The translations under genes and the position numbers were made by a program. The notes below the pieces were generated by a model. That model made no database searches and was not told where the DNA came from. It was given only the letters and a program-made list of their open reading frames with translations. Positions 8,193-15,930 of a stretch of DNA of 40,638 nucleotides are shown piece after piece. The stretch comes from Candidatus Margulisiibacteriota bacterium (lineage in GTDB: Bacteria > Margulisbacteria > Riflemargulisbacteria > GWF2-35-9). The stretch spans positions 1 through 40,638 of the forward strand of contig JAQURL010000019.1 in assembly GCA_028715625.1 (NCBI GenBank). The letters run 5' to 3'. Positions within the stretch are counted from its first letter, which is position 1; each line of letters starts with the position of its first letter.

Positions 8193-9424
8193 GCTTGATC
8201 TAGGCCATCTATGGCCTCAGTGGCCGTAGTTTCAGTACCGATACGCTTCATATAAAGCGAGTTCATTTTAGCAATCTCATTCGGATTTAGGATGGATTTA
8301 TCAAAAAAATATATCAGCATATATTTTATCAAACTGTGTTCTGGTCTTCTCATTGTTTTGCTTGCAGGATCCCAGAGAATATTTTTCCAAGGCAATTCAT
8401 TTAAGTCTAATGGAATGTGATTAAAGCCCCGTATTATCTCATTAAAAGAGATATCACGTATCTGTTTTATCGAATTTATTGCATCAACAAAAGGCATTAG
8501 TCCTATAGGTCTAAAAAAAATTATCCCTCCTGTTCTTTTATTTCTAAAATCATCCCGAACATTTTCGACATCCATTTGTTGGTATCGATTAACAATATCA
8601 AGATTATTACTGAATGCATTCCAGAACTCTTGGCAATAATTCTTAAAGCCGTCTATAACTGCGTCATCTTTACGGTATCTAAGATAATCTTTTAGCTTTT
8701 TGTTTCTTAACCTGGTATGCGACTGGAGAATATATATTGTGCATTTATATAATGCTTCTAGTGTCGTGAGACTCTGGTAATTATTATTAGGAATATTTGT
8801 TCCCTTTGAGATAGCAGTTCTTTTCCCCATAAATAAACTATAATTTTCTACTAAGTACCTTGTTGTTATGGCTGCGATATCATCTTCGTCTAAAGAGATT
8901 ATCTCAGAAAGTTTTACAGGTTTAGCATATCGATTTAGGGTGCTAAATAATCGCCTAGATCTCTCCATACCTTGAGAATTATTGCTATGCCCTATAAAGA
9001 TTACAGATATTTTTTCTTCTCGTAAGTCCTGATTTTCATGAACAGCTTGTTTTATTGCCTCAACGCGGTGTTGTCCGTCAACTGGGAATATTTTCTCTTC
9101 ACCATTAAATTCAAGAAATCCCATCCCAAAATACGTAATATCGCTTTCGCTCGGAAAGGTATACTCAACCTCAATCCATTCAGGTTCGCCATCATATATT
9201 GCAAGAACTAATGAATTAAAAAATCTTTCATGTTGGTTAAGAAGGTAATCTTTTATACTGTTCACATTTTCAGTAATACTTCTCTGAATCATATCAGAAA
9301 GGGCTTCTGTCTTATGCAGTTCGTCATCTACTTTTTTAACCATATTGCTGACTTGCAAAAAACTCATGGTGGATACATAGTATAGCCAATCACCCATTTT
9401 CCCTCTTATAGCTGGTATTCGCAT
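8189..9424 (-). CDS. DGQHR-domain protein, DndB-like
   Basis: This 411-residue protein has the signature PVDGQHRVEAI with DGQHR at 116-120, followed by the expected RLFSTLNRYAKPV segment. DGQHR proteins are ParB/Srx-like and include DndB, which represses dnd operons and binds DNA, and DpdB of the deazaguanine system. The start ATG has a good ribosome-binding site (AAGGAGAG). It is the last gene of the minus-strand operon, 20 bases after the GIY-YIG gene. Being co-transcribed with a nuclease and a GHKL ATPase, and not with the sulfurtransferase, suggests a role in recognition or control of restriction; regulation of modification is also possible. Confidence 0.88.
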   Translation of the reverse strand: MRIPAIRGKMGDWLYYVSTMSFLQVSNMVKKVDDELHKTEALSDMIQRSITENVNSIKDYLLNQHERFFNSLVLAIYDGEPEWIEVEYTFPSESDITYFGMGFLEFNGEEKIFPVDGQHRVEAIKQAVHENQDLREEKISVIFIGHSNNSQGMERSRRLFSTLNRYAKPVKLSEIISLDEDDIAAITTRYLVENYSLFMGKRTAISKGTNIPNNNYQSLTTLEALYKCTIYILQSHTRLRNKKLKDYLRYRKDDAVIDGFKNYCQEFWNAFSNNLDIVNRYQQMDVENVRDDFRNKRTGGIIFFRPIGLMPFVDAINSIKQIRDISFNEIIRGFNHIPLDLNELPWKNILWDPASKTMRRPEHSLIKYMLIYFFDKSILNPNEIAKMNSLYMKRIGTETTATEAIDGLDQA

Positions 9425-9444
9425 ATTTCTCTCCTTTTTATATA

Positions 9445-9969
9445 TTAACTAAATGCTCTCACTGCTGCGCTAATCCTTTTATCAGGGATTTCATTGTTAA
9501 AAGGGGGTAAAATTGAGTTAATGAGAACTTTTTCAAGTGATTCGGTTGCATCATTATTACTAATACAAATGTATTTAATATAGAGAAATTTGGCCCATTG
9601 ATTAAATATCCGCGTTATATAGGGTCTTTCTTCTGTGGCGTTTTGATGTTTCTGGAAATATGATTTGCATCTTTTCCTAAGATTCGCATTACTTGTTATA
9701 CGGGATCTCCCAATGTACAGTAAGAAACTATGAACAAATGGTATTTTTGGGTTTTTAACGATAAAGAAATATATTCCTCCTGAGTTGCTAGGCAGATTAT
9801 TTATATCTGCATGAAATGCATCAGCGGTATCATTAAGGTATTTTATTTCCCTACAATCTGATTCCGTAATGCCAAAATGTTGTAGATCTAACATTTCCCA
9901 AAGTGGCGGATAGATTCTGAACGAAAGTTTGTGAAAATCAATTTCTTTCGCAAGTTCAAATGCCTTCAT
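9445..9969 (-). CDS. GIY-YIG nuclease
   Basis: This 174-residue protein carries a GIY-YIG endonuclease domain: GIY at 65-67, YIG at 85-87, LRKR at 97-100 (catalytic arginine), the metal-binding glutamate in SLEKVLIN (E146) and the closing PPFNN (about 155-159). The first 60 residues are an extra N-terminal segment without a recognised match. The start follows the GHKL stop by two bases and has AGGGG as a ribosome-binding site. With a GHKL ATPase and a DGQHR protein beside it, it is the likely DNA-cutting effector of the locus, possibly sensing the presence or absence of phosphorothioate. All key residues appear intact. Confidence 0.82.
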   Translation of the reverse strand: MKAFELAKEIDFHKLSFRIYPPLWEMLDLQHFGITESDCREIKYLNDTADAFHADINNLPSNSGGIYFFIVKNPKIPFVHSFLLYIGRSRITSNANLRKRCKSYFQKHQNATEERPYITRIFNQWAKFLYIKYICISNNDATESLEKVLINSILPPFNNEIPDKRISAAVRAFS

Positions 9970-9971
9970 AA

Positions 9972-12413
9972 TTAGTCCCCTAAAGTTTGTAACAAATCAT
10001 CCATTCCAAAATTTAACAAAAATTCTGAATAGTAGCTTTTGAATAAGTCACTGAGGTAGTCTGCAAGATCAACGTCCTTCGGTGTTTCTTCTCCTTCTAG
10101 ATGTTGGATCGCATATTTCCGCTGCTTTGAAATTGTATATAGGAACAATACGTGGAAATAAACAGCGGATAAATATTTATTATCAGCCAACATAATTTGA
10201 TCCTGAGAAAGTGCCTTTTTATTGGACTTGTAAGTCATGAGCACATGACTATCCATGTTAATATAGATTTTTACTAATTGTTCTCCTTCAACAAGTGGAT
10301 AAACAACAGTATATTCATCCATAGATATACCTGCTTCCTCACAATTTTCCCAACCTGGATGATTTTCTTTTTTTTCTTTATAAACTGATATAACCTCTGG
10401 TAGGCCTAAGTCCTCAAGTTCATTATCATCTTTTATAGGGGCTTTTTCCTTTGGCTCCTCGGGGGCACATATTTTTACCCAGAATATTTCCTCAAAGCTT
10501 TGAGCCTTATCACCAAACTCAACTTTCACTTGTATTGCATCCCCAACAGAAACATTTTCTGTCGGATTCATGGATATTTTTATTGTTCCATCGTCCGGAC
10601 TTGCCTTCCGAATATTCAAGACTTCGCTAATTTCTTTTGGAAGACCTGGCTTGAGCCCACCTCTAACGTCATTAGGCTTGAGATTAAGCAATGCTATTTT
10701 TAGATCACCAGGATCGTCAATACGATCGAAATAGGAGTTTTCAACATCAGTCGAGAAGGCAATGATTCGTTCTCCACCAATTGGAATCTTAGCAACTTCT
10801 GTATTTCCGTCATTTTTTTTCGATAGCTTGAAATATGATGGATATCTCTTAGGTTGAAAAGAATCCTTCGAGTCTTTTTGTGGCTTTTTTTCTTTCTTTT
10901 TTGTATCATGCGTGTCTTTTTTTTGATTCAGTTTAAATGTTTGATTTAGAAGTTTATAGAGTTCACTCTTCAATGGTAGATTTCTTGATAAGGCCTTGAG
11001 TGTTTCATTAGTATCTGAACTCTCAATTGAAATTGATGCTCTTCTTCTTTTATCTATTTCTTCTAATTTGCTTTTTTTTAATATGGTAGCTAGATGATTT
11101 CTTAGGTCCCTAGACTCTAAACCACCTTTTAATCGATCCCTGGAAGCCATGAAAAGTTCATTCCGATAATCGGGATTCATGTTTGTGCAATCAATATGTA
11201 TAAGCAAATAGTCCTTCAGTAGTGGCATTTTTAGAGACCTTGTAATAAATTCTGAACCATAATGCCCATGTGTCTGACCGTTTAGCGAAAACATAACTGA
11301 CATGTTGTTCTTAAAGAACTCTCTCTGAATAGTTTCTTTGCTTTCTTTCACAGATTTCTGGTCAATTTTTGTCATGAAAACATAACAGGTTATCTTCACC
11401 CTTCCCATTTCTCCAAACGAATCATCTATTGAAAAATAATCTTCAATATATTTGCTTTCCTCCGATTCTAAACGCCTCTTTAGGCCGTATAGATCTCTTT
11501 GTAGATTTATATCTTTAGGATATCTTTCGGGCTTGTCGATAGTTAGTATTGGCAAAGCAGGTTCAAAAAGAAATTCATTAATACTTTGATTTAAGTCCCT
11601 TGAGATTACAGACCTAGAACCTTCAGGCAGGTCATATGAGTATAGTTTAAGAACGGTCCCTGTTTTGAATGAGCGATTATGTAAGCCTAAATCAAGGGCC
11701 GCAATTGTAAACGCAGGGATATTCCCATCTATTAATAAGTACTCATACCAAGTATCTTTTCTTGTTTTTTGTTCTACTTCATTCCGTTTGTGTTTTCTTA
11801 TTAGCGTAAACCCAAATTTGCCTGAGTTGTCATATTTTTTTGAGCCAATTAACTGATATCTTTTTCTCCCGCAAAAAGCAATTGCCCCTGTTCCCCCCAT
11901 ATTATATTTACCTTGAACAAAATGGATTTCACTTTTATTCCCCGCTAGTAAAGATAAAAATGTTTCTTCAAATTTTTCTGGATGTTGGCCTTCACCATTG
12001 TCATAAACAATTAATGAAGTTTCCATTCTTGGGCCATCTGCAATGATTTGAATCTCTTCAGCTTGCTGCTTTCTAAATGAAGATAGGTCCCAGTTTTTAA
12101 AGTCATTGAAAAACTTTGAGATGGCTTCTTCCATGTTTTTGGGGGCATGAGTTGATTTGGGATCAATTTTTGACTCATAGCATTTCTTCATCAATATTGC
12201 ATCAATTGAGTTTGTTATTTTCTCGATAAGCGCGGCAATAGGAGAGGATTGTTGGTTTTCAATTAAACCAATGTTATGCTCTACATTCCCTAAGGGCTTC
12301 CAATTTCTCGGATTATCAAGTTGAGGGTATTTTTTTAGTGTTATATCTAGATCATTTTCCGTTTTTGAAAAAAACAGATCCTTGAATAGTTTCTCAAATT
12401 CTTTTTCATTCAT
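9972..12413 (-). CDS. GHKL (HSP90/MORC-like) ATPase, candidate effector motor
   Basis: This 813-residue protein has an N-terminal GHKL ATPase fold: N-box EKITNSIDA with E64 and N68, G1 motif DNGEG at 138-142 and G2 motif GKYNMGGTG at 168-176. A lysine-rich linker at about 500-535 (KKDTHDTKKKEKKPQKDSK) separates it from a C-terminal region with no recognised domain. GHKL ATPases clamp around DNA (MutL, MORC, gyrase B) and recur in defence loci. It lies 19 bases after the small upstream gene and two bases before the GIY-YIG gene, with AGGATGA as ribosome-binding site. I infer an ATP-dependent clamp that loads or licenses the nuclease. Confidence 0.85.
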   Translation of the reverse strand: MNEKEFEKLFKDLFFSKTENDLDITLKKYPQLDNPRNWKPLGNVEHNIGLIENQQSSPIAALIEKITNSIDAILMKKCYESKIDPKSTHAPKNMEEAISKFFNDFKNWDLSSFRKQQAEEIQIIADGPRMETSLIVYDNGEGQHPEKFEETFLSLLAGNKSEIHFVQGKYNMGGTGAIAFCGRKRYQLIGSKKYDNSGKFGFTLIRKHKRNEVEQKTRKDTWYEYLLIDGNIPAFTIAALDLGLHNRSFKTGTVLKLYSYDLPEGSRSVISRDLNQSINEFLFEPALPILTIDKPERYPKDINLQRDLYGLKRRLESEESKYIEDYFSIDDSFGEMGRVKITCYVFMTKIDQKSVKESKETIQREFFKNNMSVMFSLNGQTHGHYGSEFITRSLKMPLLKDYLLIHIDCTNMNPDYRNELFMASRDRLKGGLESRDLRNHLATILKKSKLEEIDKRRRASISIESSDTNETLKALSRNLPLKSELYKLLNQTFKLNQKKDTHDTKKKEKKPQKDSKDSFQPKRYPSYFKLSKKNDGNTEVAKIPIGGERIIAFSTDVENSYFDRIDDPGDLKIALLNLKPNDVRGGLKPGLPKEISEVLNIRKASPDDGTIKISMNPTENVSVGDAIQVKVEFGDKAQSFEEIFWVKICAPEEPKEKAPIKDDNELEDLGLPEVISVYKEKKENHPGWENCEEAGISMDEYTVVYPLVEGEQLVKIYINMDSHVLMTYKSNKKALSQDQIMLADNKYLSAVYFHVLFLYTISKQRKYAIQHLEGEETPKDVDLADYLSDLFKSYYSEFLLNFGMDDLLQTLGD

Positions 12414-12432
12414 TTAGATCATCCTAACAAGA

Positions 12433-12648
12433 TTAAAACTTAAATTCCATTTTTTTTATTCGTTGCTTAAACAATAATTCATTTTGCTTTATTTTATTTC
12501 TTATGATCCTAAACATCTTATCTACATCTTTTTCATTGTATTCGTAATTATTTTTATTTGAACAGTTGCCTAATAGATCTAGTAAAGCAATAATTTTTTG
12601 TGTTCTTTTTGCTGCAACTTTTTCGAAACGTTCTCGTTTGGTATTCAT
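12433..12648 (-). CDS. Small basic protein heading the effector operon
   Basis: This 71-residue protein begins MNTKRERFEKVAAKRTQKI and ends in a lysine-rich tail. The centre, LLGNCSNKNNYEYNEKDVDKMF, resembles short proteins that I recall next to ATPases in defence islands; no function is known to me. I prefer the start at 12648 over the ATG 12 bases upstream because GGAG stands seven bases before it. It is the first gene behind a strong promoter. A role as regulator, antitoxin or subunit of the GHKL ATPase is possible but unproven. Confidence 0.7.
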   Translation of the reverse strand: MNTKRERFEKVAAKRTQKIIALLDLLGNCSNKNNYEYNEKDVDKMFRIIRNKIKQNELLFKQRIKKMEFKF

Positions 12649-12682
12649 TATTGGCTCCATAAAAATAAAAATGTATTGTCTA

Positions 12683-12711
12683 TTATTACTATATAAATTT
12701 TAATATGTCAA
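12683..12711 (-). promoter_or_regulatory. Promoter of effector operon
   Basis: On the minus strand, TTGACA (12711-12706), a 17-base spacer and TAATAA (12688-12683) form a near-consensus sigma-70 promoter. Transcription would start near 12676, about 28 bases before the start codon of the small protein. The surrounding 180 bases are very AT-rich. Confidence 0.6.
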
Positions 12712-12968
12712 TTATATATACTATATTTAGCAAATATATTATATATAATAAAAAATTATTATCTTTTATAATACTGTATTAAAATAGCTAAAATGATCTT
12801 TGCGAGACTGATTTTCTCAGCTTTTAAGGAATAAAGGTATATCTATTCTGTGGTCGAGTCCCCGTAAAACAACTTTTCAAAATAATTCTTTGACATCCTT
12901 CTTTTTTTCTGGTGTGCCTTATCCATCGAAACAGTTTCAGCCAAAGCTGAGACAAGAGGAGGCATATT

Positions 12969-13526
12969 ATGCAAGAAAAGAAAGTTATAGGAGTTATAGG
13001 TTCACGGTCTTTACCCATGAGCAAAGCAGAGCTGGTCGGTGCGGTGGTAGATGATTTACTCAAACGCAGGTTTCATATAGCCAGCGGCGGAGCTGTTGGC
13101 ACTGATGAATATTGTTTGTCCTATTTGGTACATGTCGGCGAAGCCGACAAAGGCACGCTTTACAGTCCCTGGAGCACATACGAGGGGTTCCCTGTCAAAG
13201 TCCGAGCACTTACCCGCCAGTTCAAGGAGTATGGCGGTTCTGTTGTCTGGGGCGGTTTACAGGGCAAGGAAGAATATGCCATTGTCCGCACAGGTTTACT
13301 ACAGCGCAATTTACGGCTTATAGAAGCTGTATCCGGCATAGTTGCCTTTCTCTATGGCGAAAGCAGAGGCACACTGTTCACTATCCGCAAGGCTTTAGCC
13401 GAGCATTTACCCGTAGTCATTTTTTGTATCAATACTCCGTTACCGGAGTTCAAAAACATCAAGTGGAAGCCGCTCAAATGCGGCGGCTGTTGGGAAGGCG
13501 CTTTCAAAGCAGTCTACTTGAAGTAG
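12969..13526 (+). CDS. SLOG/DprA-like Rossmann protein (right copy)
   Basis: This 185-residue version of the SLOG protein lacks the insert seen in the left copy. The N-terminus reads MQEKKVIGVIGSRSLPM and the phosphate-binding region IASGGAVGTDEYCL is intact. The start has a strong ribosome-binding site (GAGGAGG, seven bases upstream). A short hairpin, TCAGC/GCTGA, lies just before it in the leader. The protein differs from the left copy mainly near the N-terminus and at the end. Both copies keep full reading frames, which argues that each is under selection. Confidence 0.82.
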   Translation: MQEKKVIGVIGSRSLPMSKAELVGAVVDDLLKRRFHIASGGAVGTDEYCLSYLVHVGEADKGTLYSPWSTYEGFPVKVRALTRQFKEYGGSVVWGGLQGKEEYAIVRTGLLQRNLRLIEAVSGIVAFLYGESRGTLFTIRKALAEHLPVVIFCINTPLPEFKNIKWKPLKCGGCWEGAFKAVYLK

Positions 13527-13552
13527 TCATACTTCGTCAGGCTCAGTATGAC
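13526..13552. repeat. 27-bp dispersed palindromic repeat
   Basis: Sequence with GTCATACT and AGTATGAC ends, inserted at the junction of the right SLOG and recombinase genes. Its exact reverse complement occurs at 40441-40467, 27 kb away, so it is a dispersed element. The left module has no copy at this junction. Confidence 0.9.
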
Positions 13553-13568
13553 AGGAGGAATAATTAAC

Positions 13569-15053
13569 ATGGAAGAGAAATTCAAAGTATCATTATATAT
13601 CCGTGTTTCCACAGAACGGCAGGCTAATGAAGGCGATTCTTTGGAAGAGCAGGAAAGTGAGCTGAAAAAGTTCTGTGATTACCGCAATTATCAGATACAT
13701 AATATCTATATTGAACGTGGTAAGTCCGGCGGCAATACTAACCGCCCGGAATACCAGAAGTTAATCAAAGACGTAGAGCAAAAGAAAATTAAGGCGGTAG
13801 TAGTCAAGAAGCTGGACCGGCTCAGCCGGTCGTTACTGGACTTTGAGCAGTTCATGAAACTACTACAGGAAAAAGAAATTGAATTCATTTCCCTGAAAGA
13901 AAGTTTTGATACCACAACCGCAATGGGCAAAGCCATGCTCCGGGTGGCCCTGGTCTTTGCCCAGCTGGAACGGGAACAAACTTCCGAACGTATAGCGGAT
14001 GTCATGGGGCACAGGGCCAGCATGGGGCACTTTAACGGCGGACGCAGATTATATGGTTATTCAATTGTAGAAAAAGAACTTGTGCCGTACCCCAAAGAAA
14101 AACAGATCGTAGAAACCATCTTCCAGAAATTTTTGGAAACCCGTTCCACAGTGGCAGTCATGCACTATCTGAATGAAAACGGCTTTCCATACAGAAACGG
14201 GAAACGCTGGGATGAACGACAAATCCAGAAAATGCTACAGCAGGAAGCCTATATCGGGAAAATTACCTGGGGCGGGCACGTCTACAATGGTATTCATCAA
14301 CCTATTATTACCCCAACCACGTTTGAAAAGGTTCAGCAAATTTTTAAAGCAAAAACCTACACCAAAACCAAGAATACTACAAACGCCATTCTCGCTAAAA
14401 AGGTATTCTGTTCACGGTGTGGCTCCCCCCTAGCCCCCAGCCACACCGTGAACAGGCACAAGAAAAAGTTTTTCTATTACCGTTGCACAGGTTCAAAGGA
14501 TAAAGGCAAAACTTGCCCCCAGTCGTATTTCAGCCTTGCCCGGCTGGAAGCCAGAGTAACGGAAATTATCCTTTCCCTGTCTGAGGAAAAGCATTTCAGG
14601 TATATAGAAAATAAATTGCTCAAACATAATGAACAGATCATGACGCAGATCGCCGAACACGATAAATCCCTGCGCCATATGGAAAGCCTGTTCAGTCAGT
14701 TGAAGATCAAGAAGGATAAATATCTGGATACCTTGCTTTCCAGCCAGTTCCTGAGCAAGGAACGAGAACTTATCAATACCAAAATTAACGAAATGGAAAC
14801 CGAGGAAAAACAACTCAAAGCGGCAATAACCAAAGAACAGCTGACTGACAATCAAATCAAAAGCAAATTGCTTCCCATTGCTGAGGTCAAAAAACAGTTT
14901 ATCGTCTATCGGTCAGGTTATCCGTTTGAAAATATTTATGCTCACCGGCTGGCTCTGGCCAAGATCATAGAACAAATCAGGTGTTCCAAAGATACTCTGG
15001 AATTTCAATTCACAATGTTGCCGGACAATGAAATTTTTGCCCTGAATCAATGA
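13569..15053 (+). CDS. Large serine recombinase (right copy)
   Basis: This 494-residue recombinase has the same domain order as the left copy: resolvase domain with YIRVSTERQ near the N-terminus, Recombinase domain, zinc ribbon (CSRC, YYRC and a third cysteine) and a long coiled coil. I choose the ATG at 13569 because AGGAGG stands ten bases upstream; the in-frame ATG at 13548 lies inside the 27-bp repeat. It ends in IFALNQ, unlike the left copy. About a dozen substitutions separate the two proteins. It is transcribed outward, toward tRNA-Ala, and probably acts on the island ends. Confidence 0.95.
   Translation: MEEKFKVSLYIRVSTERQANEGDSLEEQESELKKFCDYRNYQIHNIYIERGKSGGNTNRPEYQKLIKDVEQKKIKAVVVKKLDRLSRSLLDFEQFMKLLQEKEIEFISLKESFDTTTAMGKAMLRVALVFAQLEREQTSERIADVMGHRASMGHFNGGRRLYGYSIVEKELVPYPKEKQIVETIFQKFLETRSTVAVMHYLNENGFPYRNGKRWDERQIQKMLQQEAYIGKITWGGHVYNGIHQPIITPTTFEKVQQIFKAKTYTKTKNTTNAILAKKVFCSRCGSPLAPSHTVNRHKKKFFYYRCTGSKDKGKTCPQSYFSLARLEARVTEIILSLSEEKHFRYIENKLLKHNEQIMTQIAEHDKSLRHMESLFSQLKIKKDKYLDTLLSSQFLSKERELINTKINEMETEEKQLKAAITKEQLTDNQIKSKLLPIAEVKKQFIVYRSGYPFENIYAHRLALAKIIEQIRCSKDTLEFQFTMLPDNEIFALNQ
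14408..14455. repeat. 17-bp perfect palindrome in right recombinase
   Basis: Exact counterpart of 902-949: 17-bp arms at 14408-14424 and 14439-14455 with the same 14-base GC loop, inside the zinc-ribbon codons. Conservation in both copies is noted because other synonymous positions have drifted. Confidence 0.9.
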
Positions 15054-15130
15054 TTGGGGTATTAAGCAACGGAAAGGACATATATCGAAAATATCAGCAT
15101 TTTTAGCGGAAAATTTATCATTCGCGGGTT

Positions 15131-15154
15131 CGATATAGCCTAACGGCTATATCG
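15131..15154 (+). terminator. Hairpin downstream of right recombinase
   Basis: Same 10-bp stem as at 180-203 (arms CGATATAGCC and GGCTATATCG, loop TAAC), followed by ATTTATTA. Possible intrinsic terminator for the SLOG-recombinase operon, or part of an attachment site. Confidence 0.5.
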
Positions 15155-15207
15155 ATTTATTACTCTAACCCAGCACCCTAAAACCTATTATGCGTGTCCT
15201 CGAATTA

Positions 15208-15283
15208 TGGTGGAGCTGAGGGGAGTCGAACCCCTGACCCTTTGCATGCCATGCAAATGCGCTACCAACTGCGCTACAGCCCC
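15208..15283 (-). tRNA. tRNA-Ala (GGC anticodon)
   Basis: A 76-base gene including encoded CCA. The acceptor stem GGGGCTG/CAGCTCC contains the G3-U70 pair that identifies alanine tRNAs. The D-loop has AGTTGGTA. The anticodon stem TTTGC/GCAAA encloses ATGGCAT with anticodon GGC. The T-arm is AGGGG-TTCGACT-CCCCT. Its last nine bases are shared with both ends of the inverted repeats, so it borders the island and is probably the insertion locus. Confidence 0.97.
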
Positions 15284-15519
15284 GATTAACACAACTAGTT
15301 ACTGTTTCCAAGGGGACTTTCCCGCTGTCGCTACGCTTCCTGCTTCGCTCCATCGGGCCCCACTCACTCACTTCCGTAGACATCCTGTCTACTCTTCCTC
15401 CCGCTGGTCGGCGTTCGTTCGGTTACGCTTCGTCCTACGGACTCGCTCACCCCTTCGGCTCTTTATAGAAAATAATTATAACAGACAGGCAGTATTCGTC
15501 AAAGATGGGAATTAATAAA
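15284..15519. other. GC-richer non-coding leader upstream of tRNA-Ala
   Basis: No credible gene is seen. The stretch 15305-15465 is GC-richer than its surroundings and contains recurring CGCTACGCTTC / CGGTTACGCTTCG and CTTCGCTC-like words, typical of dispersed repeat debris. Open frames here have no ribosome-binding site or protein-like composition. Confidence 0.5.
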
Positions 15520-15714
15520 CTACCACCTGACCATGATCAACCCGAAGAGTATTCCGATAATCATACCGCAGAGCAGTTTTGTGGTGACATCTATATCCGC
15601 AGTACAAAGCATGGTAGTACCATAGATATAGGCAAAGGTAAGCAAAGCTTTCAGCAGAGGTTTGGCTATATTACCGGCTTCATTATTTGACATGGCTATT
15701 ACTTTATATTTCAT
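15520..15714 (-). CDS. Small membrane protein, unknown function
   Basis: This 64-residue protein has a hydrophilic N-terminal third and two hydrophobic stretches (about 22-36 and 46-63, the latter LLCGMIIGILFGLIMV). The ATG is preceded by AGGGAG at five bases. I do not recognise a family. The overlapping plus-strand frame lacks a ribosome-binding site and protein-like composition, so the minus strand is preferred. Confidence 0.55.
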   Translation of the reverse strand: MKYKVIAMSNNEAGNIAKPLLKALLTFAYIYGTTMLCTADIDVTTKLLCGMIIGILFGLIMVRW

Positions 15715-15806
15715 ATAACTCCCTGTTTATTTGGTCTGTTATAAATATCGTAGAAGATCGGTATAAGTTGCAGAAAAGATTGCAAAACAATCTGTTTTCT
15801 TTATCG

Positions 15807-15860
15807 CCTCACCCCGGCCTTCGGCCACCCCTCTCTCCGCTAAAGCGTAACGAGGGGGCC
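15807..15860. repeat. GC-rich dispersed repeat
   Basis: A 54-base GC-rich block in AT-rich DNA with a GGCC-TTC-GGCC hairpin near its start and CGTAACGAGGGGG near its end. Its look (CCTCACCCC...CCACCCCTCTC) is that of short dispersed palindromic repeats. No second copy is in this window, so the call rests on composition and hairpin. Confidence 0.4.
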
Positions 15861-15930
15861 TTCTAATTTTTTAATAACTCCATTTTTACCCCTCTTTATT
15901 GCGTATCAAAAGAAAGGGGCCAGGGTTGAG

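Larger units (their letters stand above)
12841..15216 (-). repeat. Right long inverted repeat of composite island
   Basis: Counterpart of 118-2562 in opposite orientation. It carries a plus-strand SLOG gene and serine recombinase and ends nine bases inside the tRNA-Ala gene. It lacks the two in-frame repeat insertions of the left copy but has its own 27-bp palindromic repeat between the two genes. Confidence 0.95.

Noticed and set aside
2806-12648. A complete classical dndABCDE or BREX locus
   Set aside because: No DndA, DndD, DndE, PglZ, PglX or BrxL is encoded; only the DndC-like and DndB-like proteins are shared with dnd loci.
2563-12840. Phase-variable promoter inversion of the core
   Set aside because: Both operons carry their own promoters inside the core, so inversion would not by itself switch expression.
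118-15216. Inverted repeats as an assembly artefact
   Set aside because: The copies differ at many positions and by distinct insertions, which an artefactual duplication would not show.
15165-15383. Minus-strand open frame across tRNA-Ala
   Set aside because: It reads through the tRNA gene and repeat-like DNA and has no ribosome-binding site.
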